Source: Styela clava (Eukaryota > Chordata > Ascidiacea > Stolidobranchia > Styelidae). From it: 64,000 nt of DNA. The translations under genes were made by a program, and so were the position numbers. The DNA lies in NCBI RefSeq assembly GCF_964204865.1, contig NC_135257.1, forward strand, positions 15,150,151 through 15,214,150, given 5' to 3'. The notes beneath the pieces were generated by a model. The model was not told the DNA's origin and made no database searches. It worked only from the letters and a program-made list of their open reading frames with translations. Numbering within the stretch: the stretch's first letter is position 1; the number at the start of each line of letters is the position of its first letter. Positions 1-10,382 of this stretch are shown piece after piece.

Positions 1-575
1 TTCCTATTTTAAGTTAACAATATTACCATTTCTGACGCCGGAATGCGGATAAGACGACAGTTGGCCTTCTTCTAATTTTACTTTTCTATCGTGCCTGTTT
101 TATTTTCGTATTTTAAATAGTGAATTAAAACCCGGCAAAGTCAATGCGTGAAACCTGAACGTTATTTTGAGTTTAAATAATGATTCAATAAATCGGCAAT
201 AATGGCAATTTTACTAGTCAAATAATAATTCCTTGGTAAAATTTGGGGAAATTTTTGCACAATACTTTGTTACCTTGTTTGACATTTTCAATTTTACGAA
301 ACGGTGTTGGTGCGCTTTATGCAAAATTTGGAATTGAAACAATACCCAAGTACGACTCAAATTTGTCGTTTCTGTTTGTTAGCAAGAGCCGTGGGTGATT
401 CTCGCGGAATTCACGGGATTGGAAATTGGAATCACTTAAAATAAATTCACAAATGAAATTATTTCGCGTCGCACCTGGGAACCACTGTGATCTAACCTGT
501 CACGTCAACACAGTTAGGTACAACTCATAATCATGGTGAACCTCATTTATTTTATTTTTTTACTTTCATGCTTAG
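1..575. other. Upstream intron or flank of the SLC5A-like gene, no exon seen
   Basis: No coding exon matching the expected preceding part of an SLC5A transporter was found here. The segment ends in a 3' splice site (AG at 574-575), so at least the last part is intron. The first roughly 300 residues of the transporter must be encoded upstream of the window. Confidence 0.6.
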
Positions 576-3294
576 GGCAATGTACTCTTCGTGGATATTT
601 GGTTTATTCATGCTAATTCCACTCTATATAATTGGATTTATCGCATACGCATATTTTGGAGATTGCGATCCTTTGCTGAGTAACAAGATAAGTGCAGGAG
701 ATCAGGTATTCTTTGTTGTAATCGATGATTTAATTTGTTATTGCATATATTCGATGAAATTTGAGTTAAAAATCAATAAATACCTACGAAACTTAGATTT
801 CAACCGAATTGCGACAAAGCAATAATACAAAAAATTTGAAAGTCCACAAACAAGTCGTCCTTTTTTTCGTTAGCGTTCGTTGCAAGAATTTAGACTAAAA
901 TAGTAGAAAGTTAAAATAAAACTTTTGTATTAGCAATTTTGTATTAGCAATTGAATGCTGATTAATAAAGCAATGTATGTGCTGTTTTAACGCATGCCAT
1001 CGCTGAATATCATTACTACCTAACAAGCAGATCTTTAACATTATATATATCAGGTTTTACCTTATATGGTCATGATCGTGTTTCGTGATCTTCCGGGAAT
1101 GTCTGGCTTATTCATTGCTGGTATCTTTGCAGCAGGTTTAAGGTAAGTTTTGGCTGATTTGAACAGCTCGCCATATACATATACTGGGTATTCAGGCTAA
1201 TAACCATATTGAAAAGCATACCTGACTCCACTTATACCATATATAAATTTTCTTTGTGGCTTAGAAAGGTCCCGTTAATATCTACATCTAATCTCAATGC
1301 AATGTTTTTCTTGTGTACAGCACAATTTCAAGTGCATTGAATGGAATGTCGTGTGTAACTGTCGGAGATCTGATCCAGCCTCACTTCAATTGGAGCAAAA
1401 ATACACTTCTGTGGGTTTCGAAAGGTAAAATTGATAAATTATAAAAAAAAAAATGAAAATAAGGTTATTCCGTTTTTCTTCACAGAGTAGTAGTGACAAA
1501 GTCATTGCGAGTTAGTCGTCTGTTTTTCCTAGAGGTGGACGATTGTTGGATCATGATCGTGTTACGCTGAGCGGCAAAACATTTGAACCAATTGTACAAT
1601 TAATGGAGAAAGCTAAAATAGACTTCTCGCAACATATAATCAAAACAGTTTCAGTGAAACTTCAAAGAGTAACGTTTGGAGTTTCCGTAATAAATTTTGA
1701 CTTCCGACTCGGAAAAATTCAAAATGTGGAGCTCGATTCTTATTCTGGGTGTTGTCTCCAGAATTGGGTGGACGTGTTCACATTACTATTTGTCGATTTG
1801 ATTTGACAATCGTATCGGATTTTGACATCGCCTTAGATTAGCATGATTAATTAAGGATTGTCAACATTTACTTTGTTCATCACTATTATTTCATTCACGT
1901 TAATCTCACACAATATTCTAACACAATAAAAATATATTCAGTCTGGGTATTCATGTACATTGAGAATGTGAATTATATTATTTGTATAATATCAAGAATA
2001 TAATTTTCAGGCATAACACATCATATAATTTCTAGAATATTTGTCTTATTTGGCTCGCATGACCATGATTTTTACAGGAAAGTGCTGTAAACATGTAATA
2101 TCGCAAGTGAAAATGTTCTACTGTCAAGGGCTTTTACTGTTGTAAACATTTTCTATCAGGCTTGACGTTAACATATGGCATCATCTGCATTGCATTTGCA
2201 TATCTCTCTTCGATACTAGGTGGACTCATACAAGCCACTCTGAGTTTACTTGGAATCTGCGCTGGACCTTTACTCGGACCTGTGGTGTTGGGAACATTAG
2301 TTCCCTTTACCAACTCTGCCGTAATGATTATTTTTATATAATAATGAATAATTGTAATTACTTTACCTTGATAATGGTATGTTAACAGCTAAAACGTTGT
2401 GAGTGCTAATAGCAAATACCGTACATTTCTTTAAATTAAATTGATAAAAAAACGAAATATTTTCTCCCATTCTAGGGTGCGATAAGCGGCATGCTTATAT
2501 CACTAGCCTTTAGTATTTGGCTTTACGTCGGATCCACAATATATCCACCGCCTCCAGAATTTATGAGAGCCAAGTACATTACGGCATCGGGGTGTCCTGT
2601 CTCAAATTCTACTCAGAACTTCACCACAATACCGTCGACATCTTCATCTACATTTCTCGCAACAGATTCCGACAAAACACCGGCAGGTCCAGAGGAAAGA
2701 CCAGCGATAGCAGATTTCTATGCTGTATCGTTCGCATTGTACGCCTTGTATGGCCTTATGGTTAATCTTCTAGTTGGACTCATCGTGAGTTGTGCATCAG
2801 GTAAATTGAATGTGAATTATTTCGGCCTTATAGCTTATAAAAAGAAGATTATACACCAAATTTATGTTAAAAATGGGACATATAATATAATAATTAAATT
2901 AAGTGAATTTGAAATTTTATGATCCGCTGTGTTGTCAACAGGTGGATTGAAATCACGCCATCATGTGAATCCAAATCATATTTATTTGCCGTTTGAACAC
3001 AAATTACTTCGATGGTTGCCAGAAAAATTCAGAAGACTTATGAGACCTAAGTTTGTTACTACAGAGGTAAATATTATCTATTTTCACTAGAAAGTTATCT
3101 AATAATGAGGATAACTACGGCCTATTTAGATTAGTCATTCAATGGAAATTATTAGACAGGTGGTATCATTATTTCAGGCAATTGATAATGAAAAAACTTT
3201 GCATTTCGCAAAAAATGCCGAGATACTCATTATCACCTCAAATATTTCAGAATGCGATATCATCCAAACAGGAACTAAATCTGACAGACGTTAA
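576..3294 (+). CDS. Sodium-coupled monocarboxylate transporter-like protein (SLC5A8/SLC5A12 type), 3' half
   Basis: Seven coding exons: 576-705, 1054-1142, 1321-1424, 2160-2320, 2476-2800, 2942-3066 and 3178-3294 (TAA at 3292-3294). All introns are GT-AG and every phase matches. The product is the C-terminal ~315 residues of a ~600-residue sodium symporter. Recognisable parts are FGDCDP in the first exon, GLSTISSALNGMSCVTVGDL at the second junction, the helix-rich stretch ending TLVPFTNSA, then YPPPPEF and a cytoplasmic tail. The loop after YPPPPEF has N-x-S/T sites (NSTQNFT), as in SLC5A8. Known members move lactate, butyrate and other short monocarboxylates with sodium across the plasma membrane; substrate here is inferred from family only. 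SLC5A6-type vitamin transporters are a less likely alternative. The 5' exons lie outside the window. Confidence 0.88.
1543..1806 (+). other. Open frame inside an intron of the SLC5A-like gene, probably not coding
   Basis: An 87-codon open frame lies in the 735-base intron between the exons ending at 1424 and starting at 2160. It resembles no family I recognise and is not needed for the transporter, whose flanking exons join in phase without it. It may be a chance frame or a decayed element. Confidence 0.2.
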
Positions 3295-3591
3295 CAGCAG
3301 CGGGTATTTGGAAAACGGCAAGATTTCAGATAAGTCAGACGGAAAGCAAAACTTTTGTTTTATCAATGATGAAACTATTTCAACCATCATGTGAAATCAC
3401 AACATGCTATCTTCCTCGATATATTGACAATATTCTGTCCAGAAACCCCGTCATGCATTTTAGATTCATCTAAATTACAATTGCTAGTTAACTTCGTTAA
3501 CGCTGAGAACCTCTGACTTCTGTTGCTGCTTGCTATGGCACATAGGTTAACATAACATGAAAATAATTATGTTATTGTAACCAAAGCCCAG

Positions 3592-3597
3592 AATAAA
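3592..3597 (+). promoter_or_regulatory. Candidate polyadenylation signal of the SLC5A-like gene
   Basis: AATAAA occurs about 300 bases after the stop codon at 3294, in a plausible 3' UTR. No transcript evidence is available. Confidence 0.45.
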
Positions 3598-3600
3598 TAA

Positions 3601-5056
3601 TTTTTGTGAAAAAACTTGTTATTTCAGTATATTCTGAGAGCAACACTGGTTGTTAACAATCGTTTATCTGCAGTCTATACGCCATTGTTTTATTGCTGAT
3701 TACTTTAATTCTCGCGGTTCTGCAGCTAAAAAAGTCTCCTTCAATTTTCAATGCAGTCTTCCAAATATTAATACACCTAAACTCCTTTAGAAGTATTTCG
3801 ATATCATCGATTCTCGACACGATGAAGTTATGTCTATAAGCCTGCTCTAGGTAAATTCGGCATCACATGGACAATGAATGGTTAGATTATCGTTGAAATC
3901 AAGGTATTTTTATCGGAATTAAATGACTATGTTAAAGAGATTTGTTAACCTGTTGCTTGAGTTGTTTCAATATTTAGTGGCATTTAGGGGCCTGCAACTG
4001 CATCAATCCCCGCCCTGTCAACTAGCCCATCGCTAAATGTATTTCTTGGTACATAGCATTTTTTGGTTTTTGCTTTCGCTAATATTTTCATTCTACTCAT
4101 ATCTGCACGGTATGCCACGCTAATTTCACAAATAAGTTTGCTATCCGAAAATAAAAATAATTTAAATTTATCGGTATCTTAATTAAAGATGGCATTGCCT
4201 CGAGATGGCCAGAGGGTGCGTGTGAAAAGGACCTTCCGCGTTCCGCCTCTAGTAATTTTCGTAGATGCACAGCTATCGCTTTTTTGTTTATTAGCACTAA
4301 GATGATTTAAAAAATAGGAATCGACGGTAACTTAACTAAACCAGAATGCGCTTCGTCTGACATGACTTATATTAAAAAGTCATGCCAGGCGAAGTGCATC
4401 AGTCGTGTGCCAGGTATCTTGTAAACACATAACCACTTTTACAGCATTACATGAAGAAAGTTTCCACAAAAATTTTATATTACATTTTGCGTTTATCATT
4501 GTGGTATATCGTAAACCGCAGTGGTTCCCAACAATTTTTCAAGCGACCTAAATTAAAAAAAAAATAAATTTTGTGAAATCTCGCGACCCAAGGGTATACT
4601 CACATACTAAACGGCGTGTAGTGCTTTTTATGGCCAAAAAATTACAGAATTAAATGACTAATAAAAAACGTCTTTTTACATAGAATTCATTTCAACAGAA
4701 ATTAAATCAAAGTTGCACCGGTGAGGATGTTGCGCTTGTTTGTCGTTTGCGAGTTTTTGAAATCGTGACGGGTTCGCGTTTTTTTTTTAAACGAAATAGA
4801 TGATGCTAAGATTTTACACCTGATACTCCTCGTATATACAGTTACCACTGAACTACACTACAATACCAAATATAAAATGAACATTACAATTTCCTAAAAA
4901 AATAAAACCAACCTTCTAAGCTTGTTGAAAAAAAAAACGGAATCAAAGTCATGGGGAATTGGAAAGTCAGGTTTGTTCGTGTTCGTGGCATCTCTGCATA
5001 CCTCGCTTTCTGCTCAGACTGAGTATTACATTGATCTCTATTGCACACAAGCTCAG
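3601..5056. other. Intergenic stretch without recognisable genes
   Basis: No gene is seen. Near 4518 a sequence like the end of a hAT-type repeat (CAGTGGTTCCCAAC) occurs, but I found no matching inverted end or target duplication, so it is not called as an element. Confidence 0.5.
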
Positions 5057-5062
5057 TTTATT
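5057..5062 (-). promoter_or_regulatory. Candidate polyadenylation signal of the DHRS11-like gene
   Basis: AATAAA on the minus strand, about 135 bases beyond the stop codon of the SDR gene. Confidence 0.4.
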
Positions 5063-5197
5063 TCAACTTTAAACACATACGCCTGTATATATATATTACT
5101 TGAAAATTAGCAGTTCAGATTTGCTACTCATCCAATTTAACTAATGTTCGTAGAAGTAGAATTTTTACTCCAAAAGTTTATACGCACCCAGTTAAAG

Positions 5198-5965
5198 TTA
5201 GGTTTTTTGTTCCAGCGGCTTGACATGAATATCACAAACATTTACTCTTGGCGGAGTACCCAGTGCGTAAACTACAGCATCTGCAATATCATCGGCTGTT
5301 AAGCCTTCTAAGGAAGATTGAATTTCGTTTGCTTTCTCTGGTGTCCGGTGGTACATTCTGTGAAAAAATTCAGTTTCAACGGTTCCGGGTGAAATGCACG
5401 TCACCCTGATACGAGACCCTCTCATAATCAGCTCGTGTCGCAGTCCCTTACCAAGGGCGGTAACGGCGTGTTTTGTAGCTGTGTAAAGGTAGCCGTGTGG
5501 ATTGTTTGCTTTCACTCGGTGCCCGGACATGCTGTTTATGTGTATCACATGACCGTCGTCGACGCCACCGCTCTCCATGAGTTTTACAGCTTCACGAGTG
5601 CACAAACACAATCCCAGTATGTTTGTAGAAATCATTGAGTTCCATTCAGTCAATGTTCCAGATAGCAACGGTGCGGGATGGCAGAGACCTGCGCTATTGA
5701 CACATACATGAAGAACCCCATACTTTCTTCTGATTTCCCTAAACATGTTTAGAACTTCGCTTTCGGATGTCACGTCACATTTAATAGCAAAGACTTCTCC
5801 TTGTTCATTTTTGTTCCAAATATTGCAAAATTCTTTAAGCTTTGCATGATTTCTCGCACATGCCACCACTTTCATGTTGTGTTTCACTAAGTGGCCGACA
5901 GTAGCTTTGCCAATTCCTGATGATGCCCCGGTAACCAATGCAATCTTTCCAGCCCATCTCTCCAT
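5198..5965 (-). CDS. DHRS11: DHRS11-like short-chain dehydrogenase/reductase, intronless
   Basis: A complete 255-residue classical SDR; human DHRS11 is 260 residues. The Rossmann cofactor loop TGASSGIG is at residues 12-19, the CDV adenine-contact motif at 63-65, NSAG (usually NNAG) at 90-93, the structural Asn at 115, catalytic Ser in NSMSG at 145-147, and YTATK with catalytic Tyr161/Lys165. The stretches MERW at the start, CTREA, VDDGH, NSMSGHR, CISPGTVET and a C-terminal EQKT tail match DHRS11 specifically. DHRS11 is an NADPH-dependent 3-/17-ketosteroid and dicarbonyl reductase; that activity is inferred. The gene is a single exon here, so a retrocopy origin is possible, but the frame is intact and all catalytic residues are present. 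It points away from the SLC5A-like gene's strand, tail to tail. Confidence 0.92.
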   Translation of the reverse strand: MERWAGKIALVTGASSGIGKATVGHLVKHNMKVVACARNHAKLKEFCNIWNKNEQGEVFAIKCDVTSESEVLNMFREIRRKYGVLHVCVNSAGLCHPAPLLSGTLTEWNSMISTNILGLCLCTREAVKLMESGGVDDGHVIHINSMSGHRVKANNPHGYLYTATKHAVTALGKGLRHELIMRGSRIRVTCISPGTVETEFFHRMYHRTPEKANEIQSSLEGLTADDIADAVVYALGTPPRVNVCDIHVKPLEQKT

Positions 5966-6506
5966 AACTTGGGCTAACTAATTTATCGTCTTCGTTGAGA
6001 TTTACTATGAGCTTGAATAGACAACTCGTTCTCCACCGTGAAAAAAAATGCTGGTTGGATTCCTTTTCCTAATTTTTTTGTTGCAAAAAGAGTAAAAATG
6101 CGCTAATACGGTCGTGTTTGGTACTATACCGTGAGCGGCTGGCAATTTCTCGAATAAATCCGTTGCATGGGAGTGTCTGCCTGAATCAATCAATACAGAA
6201 AGGGGGAAATGAACCAGACTTCAGTATGACAGATAGGGAAGAACCAATGAGGGATAGCTTAATTCAAAGTTCCGTGACAACTGAATGCATCATACATAAC
6301 GTCGCTGCAAACACATTTTTTTATACGTCATATCCCGAGTGTATGCCTGATATCTAAACAGCTAATGTAAAGAAGCCTACAATCCAATTTCAAACATTCC
6401 AAAAAGGGTTGTACGAACCTTCTGAATGCCATCAGTGCAGCAAATCCTAATCTTGCATAACCAACCACTGAATAACTTCATATTTCCTGTGTCATCGACT
6501 TCAAAT
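5966..6506. other. Region upstream of the DHRS11-like gene
   Basis: This holds the presumed promoter and 5' UTR of the minus-strand SDR gene. No clear TATA box or coding exon is seen. It ends at the left target duplication (6499-6506) of the hAT element. Confidence 0.4.
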
Positions 6507-6827
6507 TAGGCTTGCACGTAATTTACGGATTTACGGAATTACGTAATTATTTGGAGTTACGGAAGGGAAGTTACGAATTACGTAAAGTCGTAATAATTGC
6601 ATTGAAACGAGCTTTCTTCAAAGCAGTCAATTTCGTCGATTGCGAAAAATGAAAGCTCAACAAGTAGAAGAAGTTAGGGTTTCGGTATTCGCAGCCGTTT
6701 TTCTCACTTTTCTCTCTCTTGTTACGTAGGTGAAGGAAGGCATGACGCGTTGCCATTTACTAACCTATTATCAACTTATCTGGCATGGCCAATGTTAATT
6801 ATTAACGTAGTTAAGGGGGAAGAACTG

Positions 6828-7130
6828 AGTAGGGCCGTTTGACGCCAACACACCTGGTTTCAACTTCTCCCGCAACTTAACCGTAGATAAGGGATAGCAT
6901 TGCGTTGAGACCGATTGACGCCAACACACCTGGTTTCAACTTCTCTCGCATCTTAACCGTAGATAAGGGATAGCATTGCGTTGAGACCGATTGACGCCAA
7001 CACACCTGGTTTCAACTTCTCTCGCATCTTATCTAGCATGGCCATGGCCAATGTACATAATAACCGTAGATAGGGGGAAGAATTGTGTTAAGACCGATGG
7101 ACGCTAACAGCCCGGTTTCAACTTCTTCGG
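6828..7130. repeat. 76 bp tandem repeat, about 3-4 units, inside the hAT element
   Basis: The motif GACGCCAACACACCTGGTTT recurs at 6841, 6917 and 6993 (period 76), with a diverged fourth copy near 7100 after about 31 extra bases. Units 2 and 3 are nearly identical, so amplification is fairly recent. Confidence 0.85.
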
Positions 7131-8233
7131 GTGAAATGACTAATGAACGCAGGAGATCAATCTATCAAACATGGTCTATCAAACATTTGTATCCATTTTA
7201 CTTTTATTTATTATTTACTTGTTCCAGTTTTCCGTTACTTATGGTATATATGTTCCGTTTCTATTTTATTCTAATTTATAGTCACGCGTTTAAATAGTGG
7301 GAATTCCCCACCAAGTGTGGATTAGCAATGCTTAACCATTCTTTATTGTTAATATCAACACTTGATATATGAACATGGAATATCATACTGTTTTTAGCTG
7401 TTTTGTTTCAGACTTGGGGAATAAACAGGAAAATATCCATAACCTTTCAACACGACGATCTTGTGAAATTTAACGAAGAGCTTTCGCGACGAATTGGAAC
7501 CAAATAAGCGAAAAGAGCGATTGATCACTCGCGCCAATACCTCGCGTGATAATTAATGTCGCGTTTATCAAATAGAAATATGACGACAAAAGAGAGATTG
7601 CGTAATGAATCAGCGCAACCTCGTCTTCTCGGCATCGGTAAAGCGATTGAGACGGCAGAGAAACAGCAAAACAACGGATTCCTCACGGACCGCTAAAAAT
7701 TTAACTGCTATCATATATAATCAAATATGAGCCAGTGTGTATATTCTGTGCGAGATCCATTTTCTATTACAAAATCGTGATGTTCTGTTAACGGTTTTAT
7801 TGTTATATATCAGTCCGGACTTGGCCTTGCTCATGATGTTTTTCACAATTCCTCGCAATATTTCGGCCATATATGATTAACTGTCTTACCAAATGCGGCA
7901 ACTTATTTTGATTTATCGTCGACTTGAATACCACCGACACCCGACCAAACTTGTGTCAATCTTGGCCGATAGGATCGCCGACTTGAGTTAGCAAATAAAT
8001 GTCGTGAGTGTGAAATAAATGTCACAAAATGCATTGTTTTGCGATATAACTTTGTATAAGTTCGGTATTTAAATTATACGCAAATAAATAATATTTGATT
8101 CAAATTTATCGCAAATAATGGCATAAACATTCATTCCGCGAAATGATTAAATGTAAAATGAAGCATGGTAATCGGAATATCGTCAATAAGTCGACATCAA
8201 TAATTATTATTATAAAATGCTAACAAGGCAGTA

Positions 8234-8497
8234 ATGTCGGATAATGCAGAAAACGCTGCAAAAACAAGTCTTCGTCGCGAGGAAATCGCAAGGTCGTTGG
8301 TTAATAAATTAGAAACCCGTAATTTTTATTCAGTACGAGAGTCGATTTTAAAAAACTATCGTTTCCATAAATATCCGTATACCAGTGTCGGTAATGATAA
8401 AATTGATCGCATAAAAATGGGACAGTTAATTTGCGAAGGTGATAAAGGAAAACCAAAGCTAACACAAAATATAAAAATCAGAATAAAATTAGTTTGA
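8234..8497 (+). CDS. Uncharacterised 87-codon open frame within the hAT element
   Basis: The frame starts MSDNAENAAKTSLRREEIAR and is rich in charged residues. It contains no hAT transposase motif that I recognise. Possibilities are a remnant of the original transposase N-terminus, a captured host exon, or a chance frame. A gene function is not supported beyond its being open. Confidence 0.25.
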   Translation: MSDNAENAAKTSLRREEIARSLVNKLETRNFYSVRESILKNYRFHKYPYTSVGNDKIDRIKMGQLICEGDKGKPKLTQNIKIRIKLV

Positions 8498-8716
8498 ATT
8501 CACTCCTTGATATTTGTCTTTAACATCTGCCGCCGGCGTGTAGTACTGCCAAGAATATGAAAACCCAACTTCAATGGCCCATTCGGAAAAGAAGTGGATT
8601 CAATTGGTTGTTATGATAGGTTTAAATGCGTGGAAAATATCGCAATTACGGGGTCATTACGTAATTGATTTTGCCGTAATTACGGAATTGATTTTTGTCA
8701 ATTACGTGCAAGCCTA

Positions 8717-9176
8717 CTTCAAATGAACGAGTTTTATCAATAGCAGGGGATATTGCAAGTAGAGTACGGTGTACTCTTTGATTCAGTCCCAGTCTTTATG
8801 GTCATGGCAAGAGTATTAAAGTCACAGCGAAATGCTACTTAAACGCTTAACGGCTGACGCTTTTTAACAGTGTAATGAATGAGAAATGTGATACCTTGAT
8901 ATAGGGTTTTATACAACTTTAAGTTTACAGCACTCTTAGAATTTAAAGTAAAATATAACACAAGTAAATGTTATTAAACAAGAAAACAAATATGTAGCGA
9001 ATTGCTGATGCTAACAGTAAACGGTCCAATAGCTAAATGAATAAAGTTGAAAAAATTAACACACTACATCTACAGCACAGCGATATTTTATGTAGCGAAA
9101 AATATAATCTTCACTCACTGAAAATTTCAAAGCAATTGGTCCAGTATTCGAAGAGAAAAGCGACTTTATAATGATG
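8717..9176. other. Intergenic stretch, no gene seen
   Basis: AT-rich DNA between the hAT element's right target duplication and the palindromic element at 9177. Nothing coding is recognised. Confidence 0.4.
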
Positions 9177-9262
9177 ACGAAAAATAACAACAAAATATTG
9201 AAACGATCGAAACATAACGATCGTTTCGATATTTTGTTGTTGTTCTTGTTGTTATTTTTCGT
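9177..9262. repeat. Near-perfect palindrome (foldback element)
   Basis: The left arm 9177-9209 starts ACGAAAAATAACAACAAAAT and ends in ACGATCG. The right arm 9218-9262 is its complement, with about a dozen extra bases in the TTGTTGTT tract. The loop is about 8 bases. It could be a tiny foldback transposon or MITE; RNA from either strand would form a long hairpin. It lies about 180 bases downstream of the UST-like stop codon. Confidence 0.75.
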
Positions 9263-9320
9263 GTCCAACAATTATTTACCAATGTTAATTTGCTTCACTG
9301 GTGTACTTCATCAAAAACGT

Positions 9321-9326
9321 TTTATT
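9321..9326 (-). promoter_or_regulatory. Candidate polyadenylation signal of the UST-like gene
   Basis: AATAAA on the minus strand about 110 bases after the stop codon. Confidence 0.4.
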
Positions 9327-9437
9327 GCGATTACTAAGATAATTGCATTCATAAGATAAAACGTCTTGAAGGCGAAATCTAATTTGTTTAAAAACGTTGA
9401 AGGGAAATTACGCACAGACAAGAAAAATTGATTTGCT

Positions 9438-10382
9438 TTAGGTTATTAAATATTTTCTTTTCAAGTTTTCGAATTTTCTTTTTGCATGATAATAAACTTC
9501 ATATTCGTCTGCCATTAAGTCTTCTTTTAGCTTTTTTCGTGATTCTGGTGTCAAAAAGTCTCTTTTTATGCTTTCCGTTGTTCCACTTGTTTCGTTGTGA
9601 GTCTTCCAGATATCAAGTGCGCCTTGAAAATAGTCCGGCAACATCCACTCAAATAGAAGTAAAGTTTTCTCAAATTCCTCTAAAACCCCGATCACTGAGT
9701 ACTTTTCATCGACATGCCTTTTCGCTATTTTAACGCGTGTCGCTGATCTTATTTTACAAGTATTGCCCATCCCACAAAAATAAAATCCCATGTTAAACAT
9801 CATCGGGTTGTGCCTGTTACAAACGCCTATCTCCTTTAAAACACAGTCATTAATGTTTTCTCTACCTGCCTTTGGTGGACTGCGAGATTTATTTCTACTG
9901 GCATCACCATATTTTTCGTAGTTGAAATGCGAAACAAAACGTTCAATCGGATCCCTCACGATGTTGATATAAACGGGACGAAGAGACTCCGGGTACATGT
10001 CGAAATCAACATATAAAAGATGCCTTTCATAAAATGTTGGGGGAAAGATATTGATAATATTTTGTTGAAGTTCCTTCAGTTCCACTCCCTCAAGTTTGCG
10101 TTTATAAATTTTGTTGTCTGATATCACCTTTATTTTATTTCTTTGTGCGATGTTGATCGCAATGCTTATCAGAGATCTACTTCCACATTTTTCTATTCTG
10201 TTATAAAACACGTTCCTATTTCTCAAATTGGGCAACGGATATTCCCTCGATAAAGTTTGCCTTTTTGGCCTCCATGAAAGGCCAATCGTCTCATTCTCGT
10301 CCAATTTCCAGTAATCCACAAATTTCAAGCAAGCTACCAAGAATATAAGAACCCATAAAATCCATCTAAACTTTGGGATCAT
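9438..10382 (-). CDS. UST: Uronyl 2-O-sulfotransferase-like enzyme, intronless
   Basis: A complete 314-residue type II Golgi membrane protein. Residues 7-24 form one hydrophobic anchor after a short basic cytoplasmic tail. The 5'-phosphosulfate-binding loop is FYNRIEKCGSRSL (KCGSR at 65-69; UST enzymes have KCGSR, HS2ST enzymes KTAST). The 3'-phosphate-binding element is PVYINIVRDPIERF (136-149). Further family stretches are FCG and the C-terminal YEVYYHAKRKFENLKRKY. Known UST enzymes transfer sulfate from PAPS to the 2-O position of uronic acids in chondroitin/dermatan sulfate. The conserved basic His region reads ERHLLY (His121); the second His of the usual RHVH is replaced by Leu. The gene is a single exon with an intact frame. 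HS2ST is the alternative family, less likely because of the KCGSR loop. Confidence 0.88.
   Translation of the reverse strand: MIPKFRWILWVLIFLVACLKFVDYWKLDENETIGLSWRPKRQTLSREYPLPNLRNRNVFYNRIEKCGSRSLISIAINIAQRNKIKVISDNKIYKRKLEGVELKELQQNIINIFPPTFYERHLLYVDFDMYPESLRPVYINIVRDPIERFVSHFNYEKYGDASRNKSRSPPKAGRENINDCVLKEIGVCNRHNPMMFNMGFYFCGMGNTCKIRSATRVKIAKRHVDEKYSVIGVLEEFEKTLLLFEWMLPDYFQGALDIWKTHNETSGTTESIKRDFLTPESRKKLKEDLMADEYEVYYHAKRKFENLKRKYLIT

Larger units (their letters stand above)
6507..8716. mobile_element. 2.2 kb hAT-type DNA transposon, apparently non-autonomous
   Basis: The ends are inverted repeats beginning TAGGCTTGCACGTAATT (left 6507, right end 8716 on the complement). An exact 8 bp target duplication CTTCAAAT flanks it at 6499-6506 and 8717-8724. 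TAG-type ends with an 8 bp duplication are diagnostic of hAT elements. Subterminal DNA is dense in short TTACG/CGTAA motifs, the usual binding-site arrangement for a hAT transposase. No transposase domain (BED finger or C-terminal dimerisation region) was found inside, so it probably depends on a partner in trans. The interior carries a 76 bp tandem repeat and one 87-codon open frame. Confidence 0.85.

Noticed and set aside
4515-4620. hAT-like end CAGTGGTTCCCAAC
   Set aside because: Only one end is visible; no partner end or target duplication.
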